Translations under genes and position numbers: made by a program
The notes under the pieces: model-generated
Database searches by the model: none
The model's input: only the letters and a program-made list of their open reading frames with translations
Told to the model about the DNA's origin: nothing
Source: JAAYAY01 sp964429355
GTDB taxonomy: Bacteria; Planctomycetota; Planctomycetia; Pirellulales; Thermoguttaceae
Assembly: GCA_964429355.1 (NCBI GenBank)
Contig: CAYSCH010000494.1
Span: forward strand, 1 to 6,174
Length of the DNA: 6,174 bases
Direction of reading: 5' to 3'
Shown here: piece by piece, positions 1 through 6,162 of the stretch
Layout: each line of letters begins with the position of its first letter
Numbering within the stretch: position 1 is the first letter of the stretch

Positions 1-1295
1 GCCAGTCCGATGCCGGTCCCCTCCTGCCGCGGATTGAGCTGCTCGAAGAGGTCGAAGACTTTGTGACGGTATTTTGGATCGATTCCGATCCCGTTGTCGC
101 GTACGAAACAGGTGACCTGACCTTTTCCCGACTCCACACCGATCTCGATCCGCGGCGCAGGCTGCTCCCCGAGGTACTTGATGGAGTTGTCGATCAGGTT
201 CTGAAAGACTTCAACCAGCCGGACCCGATGGCCCCGAACGACCTGGGCACAATCCTGAACGGCTACGGTAACGCCGCGACTGCTGACATTGGCCTGGAGG
301 AGTTCCAGCGCTTCGCCGATGACCTCGTCCAAGCTGACGGGTTCGGCGGGGACGTTTTCCCGACCGATTCTTGCCAGGTTGAGCAGTTCGGCGAGGAGCT
401 TTTCCATTCGCTTGGCGGCTTGACTGATGCGCTGGAAGTTTTCGCGAGCCTCTTCGAATTGTCCGGCCGTCAGATTCTCCTCGAGAACGCCGAGGAAACC
501 CTGAATCGTAATCAGGGGGCTCTTGAGATCGTGGGAAACCGTGTAGACGAAGCGTTCGAGCTCTGCCTTCTGGGTTTCCAGGACCTGGAGGAGGGCCTCC
601 CGCTGCACGGTGGCCTCCTTGCGTTCGGTGATGTCGTAGAAGTGCTCGATCCGACCGCCGGCATGGAGTCCCGAGTCGATGGGCCGGACACGGCATTCCA
701 GCCAGCGTTCGCGGCGGGTATTGCCGGGGAGGATGTGGCATTCGATTCCGACAACATCCGTGCGATTCAGAACGGCCAGCATCTGGGCTGCCCAGCCGTG
801 GGGATCTTCCACCATGTGTTTAAGTCGGTCCTCGATCAGACACCTGGAATCGCGGCCGACGATCTCGTCGCGTTGGAGGCCGAAGTACTCCTCGACGGCT
901 CGGTTGATCCAGACGACGCGGCTCGCGGAATCGAGGATGCAGATACCCGCGGAGGTTGTATCGAGCACATCGTCGGTCAGAGAGCGATAGCGCTGCTCGC
1001 TCTGACGGAGTTCGGCACGACCTTGATCTCGAAGAAAGACGTAGAGGAAACTGCCCCAGACGGCGGGAAGAAGAAGGAGGAAGTAGTCTTCCAAGGGTTC
1101 GGTGGGTTGAATCGCGGCGGACCATTCGCCGAGATTGCTGATTTCGTGGAGGATGGAGATCAGGAGCAAGGCGGCCAGCAGCCACTTGGCATCCGTGCTC
1201 ATCGCCCGTTTCCATCGCGTGAAGAGGAGGGTTGTCGCCACGACGAGGGCGGCTATCGACAGTCCGGTGAGGCCGAGGATCACGTCTTGCAGCAT
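1..1295 (-). CDS. Membrane-bound PAS sensor histidine kinase, C-terminus cut by the window edge
   Basis: Sensor kinase of a two-component system: it should autophosphorylate on His and pass the phosphate to a response regulator not seen here. About 431 residues are visible. Three hydrophobic segments (about 4-26, 38-50, 69-88) are followed by a PAS/PAC domain (about 103-225, ending in DITERKEA), a short helical linker, and a HisKA domain with H-box VSHDLKSPL (His255). The ATPase domain shows N-box FQNLIDNS (Asn366, Asn370), G1 box DNGIGI (400-405), F-box FDLFEQL and G2 box GTGIGL (426-431). The frame then leaves the window, probably some 30-40 residues before the end. ATG at 1295 is chosen because AAGGAGG lies 7 bases upstream. 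The gene overlaps the small membrane gene by 16 bp, so coupled translation is likely. The HisKA/ATPase part resembles the phytochrome-like kinase group, whose genes often sit next to a single-domain response regulator. No chromophore-binding domain is present. The input signal is unknown. Confidence 0.93.
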   Translation of the reverse strand, partial: MLQDVILGLTGLSIAALVVATTLLFTRWKRAMSTDAKWLLAALLLISILHEISNLGEWSAAIQPTEPLEDYFLLLLPAVWGSFLYVFLRDQGRAELRQSEQRYRSLTDDVLDTTSAGICILDSASRVVWINRAVEEYFGLQRDEIVGRDSRCLIEDRLKHMVEDPHGWAAQMLAVLNRTDVVGIECHILPGNTRRERWLECRVRPIDSGLHAGGRIEHFYDITERKEATVQREALLQVLETQKAELERFVYTVSHDLKSPLITIQGFLGVLEENLTAGQFEEARENFQRISQAAKRMEKLLAELLNLARIGRENVPAEPVSLDEVIGEALELLQANVSSRGVTVAVQDCAQVVRGHRVRLVEVFQNLIDNSIKYLGEQPAPRIEIGVESGKGQVTCFVRDNGIGIDPKYRHKVFDLFEQLNPRQEGTGIGL

Positions 1296-1561
1296 GGCGA
1301 CGCCTCCTTGAAGACCAGCCAGACCCAGATCGCCAGGGTGACGGAACTTGCGCCGTAGCAAATGTGCTCCAGGAGATTGAAGATGTGTTCCCAGAACACG
1401 CCTTCGAGGACCGTGAAGGTCAGGCCGGCAACGAGCAACATGAAGGCGAGCCGGCAGAGACGAGCGCGAGGCAGTTCACGGAGACCTTCCCGGTTGCTCA
1501 CCGCGAAGACAAGGACGCCAACGGCAACCAACAGCGTGAGGAGTTCGTTCTGTTGAATCAT
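1280..1561 (-). CDS. Small three-helix membrane protein, possible stand-alone relative of the kinase sensor region
   Basis: A 93-residue protein that I cannot assign to a named family. It has three hydrophobic segments (about 7-23, 37-56, 64-84) joined by a basic loop (residues 24-37, rich in Arg) and a short acidic loop with Glu53, Glu58 and Glu65. The tail SPCCKT carries two adjacent Cys. ATG at 1561 is preferred because GAGGGAGG directly precedes it. The same frame stays open upstream to a GTG at 1819, but those 86 codons encode an Arg/Trp-rich stretch without domain character and with no good ribosome site. The gene ends in TGA 16 bp inside the kinase gene, so the two form an operon. Its size, helix layout and acidic residues parallel the first 90 residues of the kinase, which suggests, as inference, a sensor partner or a duplicated input domain. 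It is less likely an unrelated small membrane protein. Confidence 0.75.
   Translation of the reverse strand: MIQQNELLTLLVAVGVLVFAVSNREGLRELPRARLCRLAFMLLVAGLTFTVLEGVFWEHIFNLLEHICYGASSVTLAIWVWLVFKEASPCCKT
1303..1309 (-). promoter_or_regulatory. Ribosome binding site of the histidine kinase, inside the upstream gene
   Basis: AAGGAGG lies 7 bases before the ATG at 1295, a near-perfect Shine-Dalgarno at ideal spacing. It falls within the last codons of the small membrane protein gene (Lys85-Glu86-Ala87) and fixes the kinase start despite the overlap. The arrangement suggests translational coupling, with ribosomes finishing the small gene close to where they start the kinase. Confidence 0.8.
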
Positions 1562-1563
1562 GG

Positions 1564-1571
1564 CCTCCCTC
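1564..1571 (-). promoter_or_regulatory. Ribosome binding site of the small membrane protein
   Basis: GAGGGAGG sits two bases before the ATG at 1561, and its first GAGGG is five bases from it. This is the strongest ribosome-site candidate in the open frame and the reason for choosing 1561 over the upstream GTG at 1819 or the in-frame ATG near 1738. Confidence 0.6.
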
Positions 1572-1605
1572 GTTCGCCAGAGTGTCACTTGGAGGAATGG
1601 CCGGC

Positions 1606-1635
1606 ATTGTACGGGGTTCTGTTGCCGGCGGGCAA
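1606..1635 (-). promoter_or_regulatory. Candidate sigma-70-type promoter for the small protein / kinase operon
   Basis: On the minus strand, TTGCCC (1635-1630, 4 of 6 to the -35 consensus) and TACAAT (1611-1606, 5 of 6 to the -10) are separated by 18 bases. They would start transcription near 1599, giving a leader of about 38 bases before the ATG at 1561. The position fits a separate transcription unit for the signalling pair. The -35 lies inside a short inverted repeat (1622-1635). A weaker alternative is an extended -10 (TGCTATACT, about 1796-1804) with no good -35. Found by eye only. Confidence 0.4.
1622..1635. repeat. Short inverted repeat over the candidate -35 element
   Basis: TTGCC-GGCG-GGCAA is a perfect 5-bp inverted repeat with a 4-base spacer, overlapping the proposed -35 box. 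It could be a small operator half-site pair or a chance palindrome in GC-rich DNA. Only one copy was seen, so nothing links it to a particular regulator. Confidence 0.3.
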
Positions 1636-1756
1636 GGCGAGTGCACCCGCTTCCCAGGCGAGTCGGGTTCGTTGCCGCCCAAGAGGTTCCCCGGTAGCGG
1701 CGGGCTGTTGCCAACCACGCTGCAAGGTGCGAATCCATGGGTCCCTCGGTGCGATC

Positions 1757-1774
1757 CCCGGCCGGTCTGCCGGG
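1757..1774 (-). other. GC-rich hairpin downstream of the sulfatase-like gene
   Basis: On the minus strand, CCCGGC-AGACCG-GCCGGG forms a perfect 6-bp stem with a 6-base loop, 35 bases past the sulfatase stop codon. It has no following T tract, so it is not a canonical intrinsic terminator. It could stabilise the 3' end of the lyase/sulfatase transcript or be fortuitous. Together with the 248-bp gap it marks the likely boundary between the two transcription units. Confidence 0.35.
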
Positions 1775-1809
1775 CACCCAATTCGTGGCCAGACAAGTAT
1801 AGCAGTCCG

Positions 1810-3612
1810 TTAGGGACACGGACCGGAATCTCGAGTGATTGGGGTCGACAAATCCGGATATAGCCGTTGTAGCGACTCAGACGTGCCGCTTCTGTACCCT
1901 GCTCCAACCCGCCGTGGAGGGGCTGTCTGGCTGATGAACCGAGGGCCGGCTGATGGGCAGTTCCCAGCGGAAGCCGCCTGCTGGTCGGCGAGCCAGGGCT
2001 GCACGCCGACACGTGTGGCCCACTGGTCATAGAGGGTCGTCATCTTCTCCATGACGTCGGCATTCTGTCCGGCCAGATCTGCAGTCTCGGTTCGGTCAGC
2101 ATTCATGTCGTAGAGCTCCCAGGGAGCGTCGTTGAGGGCGACGATTTTCCATTTGCCGTAGCGCACTGCCCGGTTTCCCTCGTACTCGAAGAACAGGGGG
2201 CGAAGCGGCATTTCATTGCCGAGGAAAGCAGGGAGCAGGCTCGTCCCTTCCAGCGGCAGGATGGGACGTCCGTCGTGGACCTGCGGATAGGGAAGGCTGG
2301 CGACATCGTAGCAGGTGGCCGCCACGTCGATCACATGGGCGATCTCGCGCGTGACATCCCCGGTAGCCAGGCCCGGGCGGATCACGGCCGGCCAACGGAC
2401 GATGAGCGGAACGGCGATGCCTCCCTCATAGCAGGAGCCCTTGTAGGAGCGAAAGGGCGTGTTGCTCACATTTGCCCAGGGAACTCCATAGCTCTGATAG
2501 GTCGCTGCATCGCCGGGCATGGTCTGCGGATCGTTGCCGACCTGAACGGCCACCCCCTTGAGCGTCTTCTGCGGAATCTCCGGTCCGCTCGCACCGGGGA
2601 GGATCTCTTCACCGCTGGCGCCGTTGTCGGAGAGGAACATCACAAGCGTGTTCTGTTCCCGCCCCACTTGCTTGACCTTTTCGAGTATCTTCCCGACCGC
2701 CTGGTCCATCGACTCGACCTGGGCGGCGTAGGTCTCCATGCGGCGCAGGTGCCAGTCCTTGAAGGGCACATCGAACCAGGAGAGAACTCGCGGGTCCCGC
2801 GGAGAGAGCTTCCAGTAACGGTGGAGGATCCCCATGTCGATCATCCGCTGATACCGCTTCAGCCGTAACTCATCCCAGCCCGTGTGGAACCGGCCTCGAT
2901 AGGCGTTCAGCAGTCCAGGCCGGGCATGAAGGGGCCAGTGCGGCGAGGTGAATGATACATACAGAAAGAACGGTGACGGGTTCTTCACCGCCTTGTCGAG
3001 CATGGAGACGGCCTCCTGCCCGATCGCCTCCGTGTAGTAGAAATCGGCGTTTTCCTTCTGACCGGCGAATTCGTTGCCCCGCGCCAGCGTCGCCGGATTG
3101 AAGTAGTCGCCTGCGCCGAGAAGAGTGCCGAAGAAATACTCGAAGCCTCGTTGCCGGGGCCAGTTGTACTGGGGAGCCTGCTGATCGACGTGCAACGTCA
3201 AGCCCCACTTTCCGGCCATGAACGTCTGATAACCGCCCGAGGCGAGACGCTGGGCGATCGTGGCACACTGACTGTTCAGGTTGCCCCGATAGCCGGGCGC
3301 CTTGTAGTCGATCAGCTTCTGGCCCATACCGGTCTGATGGGCATACAGCCCGGTCAGGAGCGACGCGCGGCTCGGGCAGTCCTCGCCGGCCGAATAGAAC
3401 TGGGTGAAGCGGACCCCGCTCTTGGCCAAGGCAGCCAGATTTGCCGTGTCGATCCCTTCCGCTCCGTAGCAGTCCAGATCGGAGAACCCGAGATCGTCGG
3501 CAACCAAGAGCACGATGTTCGGCCGCTCGCTGGTCACGGCGCCCGCTCCCGGCTGAGCGTGGCTGTTTGCGGCAAACCCGAGAAGAACCAGGCAGAGAAC
3601 CGTACTTCGCAT
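1810..3612 (-). CDS. Secreted sulfatase-like protein (S1 / alkaline phosphatase superfamily) lacking the formylglycine Cys
   Basis: Six hundred residues from ATG 3612, placing the signal peptide (residues 1-20, cleavage near SHA-Q) at the N-terminus; GAGAGAG lies 5 bases upstream. ATG 3633 (AGGA upstream) and TTG 3669 are in-frame alternatives. S1 sulfatase landmarks: PNIVLLVADDLG (metal ligands Asp39, Asp40), SRASLLTGLYAHQTGMG, GKW (Lys135), SPHWP (His225), FLSDNG (Asp329, Asn330) and YKGSCYEGG (Lys391). The PFR...EGGI...PLIVRWP and PRDPRV blocks recall arylsulfatases of the S1_4 type (tentative). True sulfatases cleave sulfate esters with a formylglycine made from Cys/Ser in CxPxR. Here an ungapped comparison gives DCPSR, with Asp78 at that position, and the usual GKWH is GKWG (Gly137). 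Fold and metal ligands look intact, so activity is doubtful or altered. The last ~50 residues look unlike a folded domain. It follows the lyase gene by 93 bp, likely in one operon, and probably acts in the periplasm or outside. Confidence 0.9.
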   Translation of the reverse strand: MRSTVLCLVLLGFAANSHAQPGAGAVTSERPNIVLLVADDLGFSDLDCYGAEGIDTANLAALAKSGVRFTQFYSAGEDCPSRASLLTGLYAHQTGMGQKLIDYKAPGYRGNLNSQCATIAQRLASGGYQTFMAGKWGLTLHVDQQAPQYNWPRQRGFEYFFGTLLGAGDYFNPATLARGNEFAGQKENADFYYTEAIGQEAVSMLDKAVKNPSPFFLYVSFTSPHWPLHARPGLLNAYRGRFHTGWDELRLKRYQRMIDMGILHRYWKLSPRDPRVLSWFDVPFKDWHLRRMETYAAQVESMDQAVGKILEKVKQVGREQNTLVMFLSDNGASGEEILPGASGPEIPQKTLKGVAVQVGNDPQTMPGDAATYQSYGVPWANVSNTPFRSYKGSCYEGGIAVPLIVRWPAVIRPGLATGDVTREIAHVIDVAATCYDVASLPYPQVHDGRPILPLEGTSLLPAFLGNEMPLRPLFFEYEGNRAVRYGKWKIVALNDAPWELYDMNADRTETADLAGQNADVMEKMTTLYDQWATRVGVQPWLADQQAASAGNCPSAGPRFISQTAPPRRVGAGYRSGTSESLQRLYPDLSTPITRDSGPCP

Positions 3613-3705
3613 GGGAACTCTCTCGTCAGACATTCCATCCTGTCGCCAAACACAACGCAGAGAAGCCAAGCGGCGTCTGGATGCCCGCCTTGCGCCAATA
3701 CATCC

Positions 3706-6123
3706 TTACGGCGACTCCAGCAATCTTGGCGTTCCATCTCCCACCGGCCACTCCAGGACATCCGTCCGTCCGGGCCAGGTGATCCGGACCAGACGCTTGT
3801 CTCCACTCGACTCAAACTTCACATCCGGCTCCTTCAGCCCGCCGCCGAGCGGTAGCAGCACGGCCAGGAACCGCGGTTCCACTGTGTCGACCGTTGCCCG
3901 GAGACGCGGAAACCTGGCCGGACCGTGATAATCCTGCGGTTCAAACACATCCGTCGAGAGCTCCGCCCTTGAAGTCGCGTCGATGTGAACCACCAGTCGT
4001 GGCTCGGGCTCGCTGTCTGGAATGGACCGCATGGCTCCGGCAATTTGCCCTGTTTCAGCCTCGAGGAACAACGGATCCTCCCAGACCGCAGGCAAAGCCG
4101 GCGCAGCTTCGCGATCGCCGGTCAGCCAAACGCAATCCACCTGCGCCCCAGGCTCGCGCATCTGGAGCGTAAGCCGGTGTGAACCGGGCTGGAGATCGTA
4201 GCTCAATGGCGTTTGTTCCACCCCGGTTCTGACTCTTCCCCAGGTCCAAGTATTGTTCTTCGGCATGTGCCAATCGATACGTGGGGTGTCGTCGATCTGG
4301 ATAAAGAACGAATCGGACTGGCCCGGCGTTCCGTCCTGGGCCCTCACTCTTGCCCACAGGTCATACGCGCCAGCCTCACGGATCTGGAAATCCAGGACGC
4401 AGCTTCCACCGCCAGCGCCTTGTGGCAGGCTGAACGGTGTGTCCACATAGCCAGCGCCGGAAGTATCGACCGGTTGAAGTACTGCTCGCCGGTCGCCGAT
4501 GGTCACGGCCATCTCGTCCGGATAGATCATCTGCCAGGTGAACGGGTGAGACTGGTCGTCTTTGCGAACATCGTCCATAACGACGGCGTAGGCCGGAGCA
4601 CCGCTACGAGGATAGACAAAGAGCGCATGCCGCCGCGCGTGGTCGACGACGGCCCCGGGCACTGCCCGATTGTTGCGGTTGTACGCTTCCGTGCAGTCGG
4701 CCAATGCGTATCCGTACCGGTCGTTGTTCTCGCAGGCGAGAATGGCACCGTTCGTACCGAGTCCCGCTCCCGACAGGGCCTGGCCCTTGCCGTCGATAAG
4801 AAGGCAACTGTGGCCCACCGTCTGCCCACGGCCCATTGGCTCGTGCTCGTTGGCGTAACCGGTGTCGACCGCCCAGCGACGTCCCAGACCGTAGAGTGTG
4901 AAGTGGCCTTTGTCGGCCTGGTTGTGCGTAACGGGATAGTAGGGGCCAGCTTCGATAGAAAACATCACATCGCGATCTGTCCAACCGGTGCGCCAGATGC
5001 AAAGGCCCCGCCCGCGAAAGTGCTGCGCCGTCGGCACACCCGCGCTGGCCGGGTCCAGCGGGGAAACGTCGCCGGCCCAGAGTATTTCCAGGAAGCTCCT
5101 TTCGGTTCCCGTGGTTTCCCAGAGCCACTGGTAGAGTCCGCTCTTCTGGGCGGATGCCAATCCGAGTGCGGAGACGTTCAGCCCGCTGTAGGATGAATCA
5201 TTTCGTGCGTCAAACACCGCTTCGCCGGGCAGCAGGGACAACGCGTAGTAGGCTGCCAGCCGCTGGAAAGTCGGGTGGTCCAACAGATTCCCCTTGCCGC
5301 TGCGAGCCAGAGCGTGGGCAAACAAGACGGTGTTTGACAGCCCATATCCTGAATAGCTCACACCTTCCAGGCAGGCTCCTTCTTCATCGAACCCCGTGCT
5401 CAACCAGCGGCGGATGATCTTCACGCACTCGCCGATCCAGCCGTCGGTGCGGTCGGGAAAGTCTTCGCGGAGCGCCAGGGCCAGGCAGCCGGCCGAGCCG
5501 CCATTCACACCGTTGTAGTTGTGGACTGCGTACCACCATGACTTGGGATTGTTGAACTCTGCGACGAAGAAATCGAGATAATCGGCACAGGCATCGGCCA
5601 CGACCTTGCGCTGCGCCTGGTCGAGTTGATCCGAAAGCAGGTCATAGCCGATGGCCAGACCACGCATCACGTCGCCCCGGCCGCCCGCAAAACCTTTGGA
5701 AATCGTCGGATGGGTGATCGGGTATTTCTGGACGGTCGCCAGCAAGAGCCTGGCCCCGTGGCGTCCCAGTTCCTGACGGCCGGTGAGTTGGTATGCGACC
5801 CCGATGGCCTCCATCCGATCCGTCAAATCGCGGCCGACCCGATGCACCAGCAAGGCGTCGTGCCGGCTCTGGCTCAAGTAGGGGCTTTTTTCGGGCAAGG
5901 GATAAGGATCCGCCGGGTCGGCATAGCGGGGCGACTTGGGATCGCAATAGCCTTCCGCCTCCTTGAGGATCCCCGCCCAGATCGCGGCAAACTCAGGCCG
6001 GGCAACCCGCTGGCGGAGTTCGGGGACTTGCGATCGGTCGAAGAGAACCTGCGGGGGAGCGGCCAGGGCCAGACAGGGAACGAGCGTCAGCAGCAGCGAC
6101 AAAAGGCAGGGGCAACGTGTCAC
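3706..6123 (-). CDS. Secreted heparinase II/III-like polysaccharide lyase with an inserted carbohydrate-binding-like module
   Basis: An 805-residue protein likely to cut uronate-containing polysaccharide by beta-elimination. Signal peptide 1-22 (hydrophobic 7-21, LALA-APP). Residues about 25-350 fit the alpha/alpha-toroid domain, with HNYNGVNGG (His201-Asn202) and EGVSYSGYG (Tyr257/Tyr260), where this fold keeps its catalytic His/Asn and Tyr. Residues about 370-550 start the heparinase II/III beta-sandwich, with THNQADKGHF (His400) and WAVDTGY. Residues about 553-670 look like a CBM6/35-type module (AGAYDLWARVRAQDG, WTWGRV, PGSHRLTLQMREPGAQVD). The sandwich seems to resume at about 708-792 (RLVVHI, FPRL, RFLAVLLPL). 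Start: GTG 6123 gives a good signal peptide but lacks a Shine-Dalgarno, and the frame is open to the window edge, so the true start may lie upstream. Likely operon leader of the sulfatase-like gene. The substrate (glycosaminoglycan, alginate, ulvan-like or other) cannot be told. Exact PL family not assigned. Confidence 0.87.
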   Translation of the reverse strand: MTRCPCLLSLLLTLVPCLALAAPPQVLFDRSQVPELRQRVARPEFAAIWAGILKEAEGYCDPKSPRYADPADPYPLPEKSPYLSQSRHDALLVHRVGRDLTDRMEAIGVAYQLTGRQELGRHGARLLLATVQKYPITHPTISKGFAGGRGDVMRGLAIGYDLLSDQLDQAQRKVVADACADYLDFFVAEFNNPKSWWYAVHNYNGVNGGSAGCLALALREDFPDRTDGWIGECVKIIRRWLSTGFDEEGACLEGVSYSGYGLSNTVLFAHALARSGKGNLLDHPTFQRLAAYYALSLLPGEAVFDARNDSSYSGLNVSALGLASAQKSGLYQWLWETTGTERSFLEILWAGDVSPLDPASAGVPTAQHFRGRGLCIWRTGWTDRDVMFSIEAGPYYPVTHNQADKGHFTLYGLGRRWAVDTGYANEHEPMGRGQTVGHSCLLIDGKGQALSGAGLGTNGAILACENNDRYGYALADCTEAYNRNNRAVPGAVVDHARRHALFVYPRSGAPAYAVVMDDVRKDDQSHPFTWQMIYPDEMAVTIGDRRAVLQPVDTSGAGYVDTPFSLPQGAGGGSCVLDFQIREAGAYDLWARVRAQDGTPGQSDSFFIQIDDTPRIDWHMPKNNTWTWGRVRTGVEQTPLSYDLQPGSHRLTLQMREPGAQVDCVWLTGDREAAPALPAVWEDPLFLEAETGQIAGAMRSIPDSEPEPRLVVHIDATSRAELSTDVFEPQDYHGPARFPRLRATVDTVEPRFLAVLLPLGGGLKEPDVKFESSGDKRLVRITWPGRTDVLEWPVGDGTPRLLESP

Positions 6124-6125
6124 AG

Positions 6126-6140
6126 GGCGGCAGGGCCGCC
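6126..6140 (-). repeat. Perfect GC inverted repeat abutting the GTG start of the lyase gene
   Basis: GGCGGC-CCT-GCCGCC on the minus strand is a 6-bp perfect stem with a 3-base loop, ending two bases before the GTG at 6123. It occupies the place where a ribosome binding site would be expected, and no purine-rich site is visible. It either limits initiation at this GTG or is coding sequence, if translation begins further upstream. Confidence 0.4.
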
Positions 6141-6148
6141 AACCAATA

Positions 6149-6162
6149 CGAGCTACCGCTCG
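6149..6162 (-). repeat. Short inverted repeat upstream of the lyase gene
   Basis: CGAGC-GGTA-GCTCG is a perfect 5-bp inverted repeat with a 4-base loop, 26 bases upstream of the GTG. Function unknown; it may be chance. The window ends 12 bases beyond it, so the promoter region cannot be assessed. Confidence 0.2.

Noticed and set aside
63..1358. 431-codon plus-strand open frame opposite the kinase
   Set aside because: It is antisense to an unmistakable histidine kinase with all its boxes. The translation has no recognisable domain, and long antisense frames are common in GC-rich genes.
1757..1774. Intrinsic terminator after the sulfatase gene
   Set aside because: The stem is good but no T tract follows on the minus strand, so it is listed only as a hairpin.
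1562..1819. N-terminal extension of the small membrane protein from GTG 1819, overlapping the sulfatase stop by 10 bases
   Set aside because: The overlap is tempting for coupling, but the 86 extra residues are Arg/Trp-rich with no domain character, and a strong ribosome site precedes ATG 1561.
2275..2868. 197-codon plus-strand open frame inside the sulfatase gene
   Set aside because: Antisense shadow of conserved sulfatase motifs; no independent evidence.
3613..3705. Promoter or small gene between lyase and sulfatase
   Set aside because: The 93-bp gap shows no convincing -35/-10 pair and no ORF with a ribosome site. Co-transcription is simpler.
3151..3855. 234-codon plus-strand open frame across the sulfatase/lyase junction
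   Set aside because: It is antisense to the sulfatase 5' end, the gap and the lyase 3' end; the translation looks random and Arg/Pro-rich.
4213..5196. 327-codon plus-strand open frame inside the lyase gene
   Set aside because: Shadow of the lyase coding frame; no domain, signal peptide or ribosome site, and the minus-strand protein is clearly conserved.
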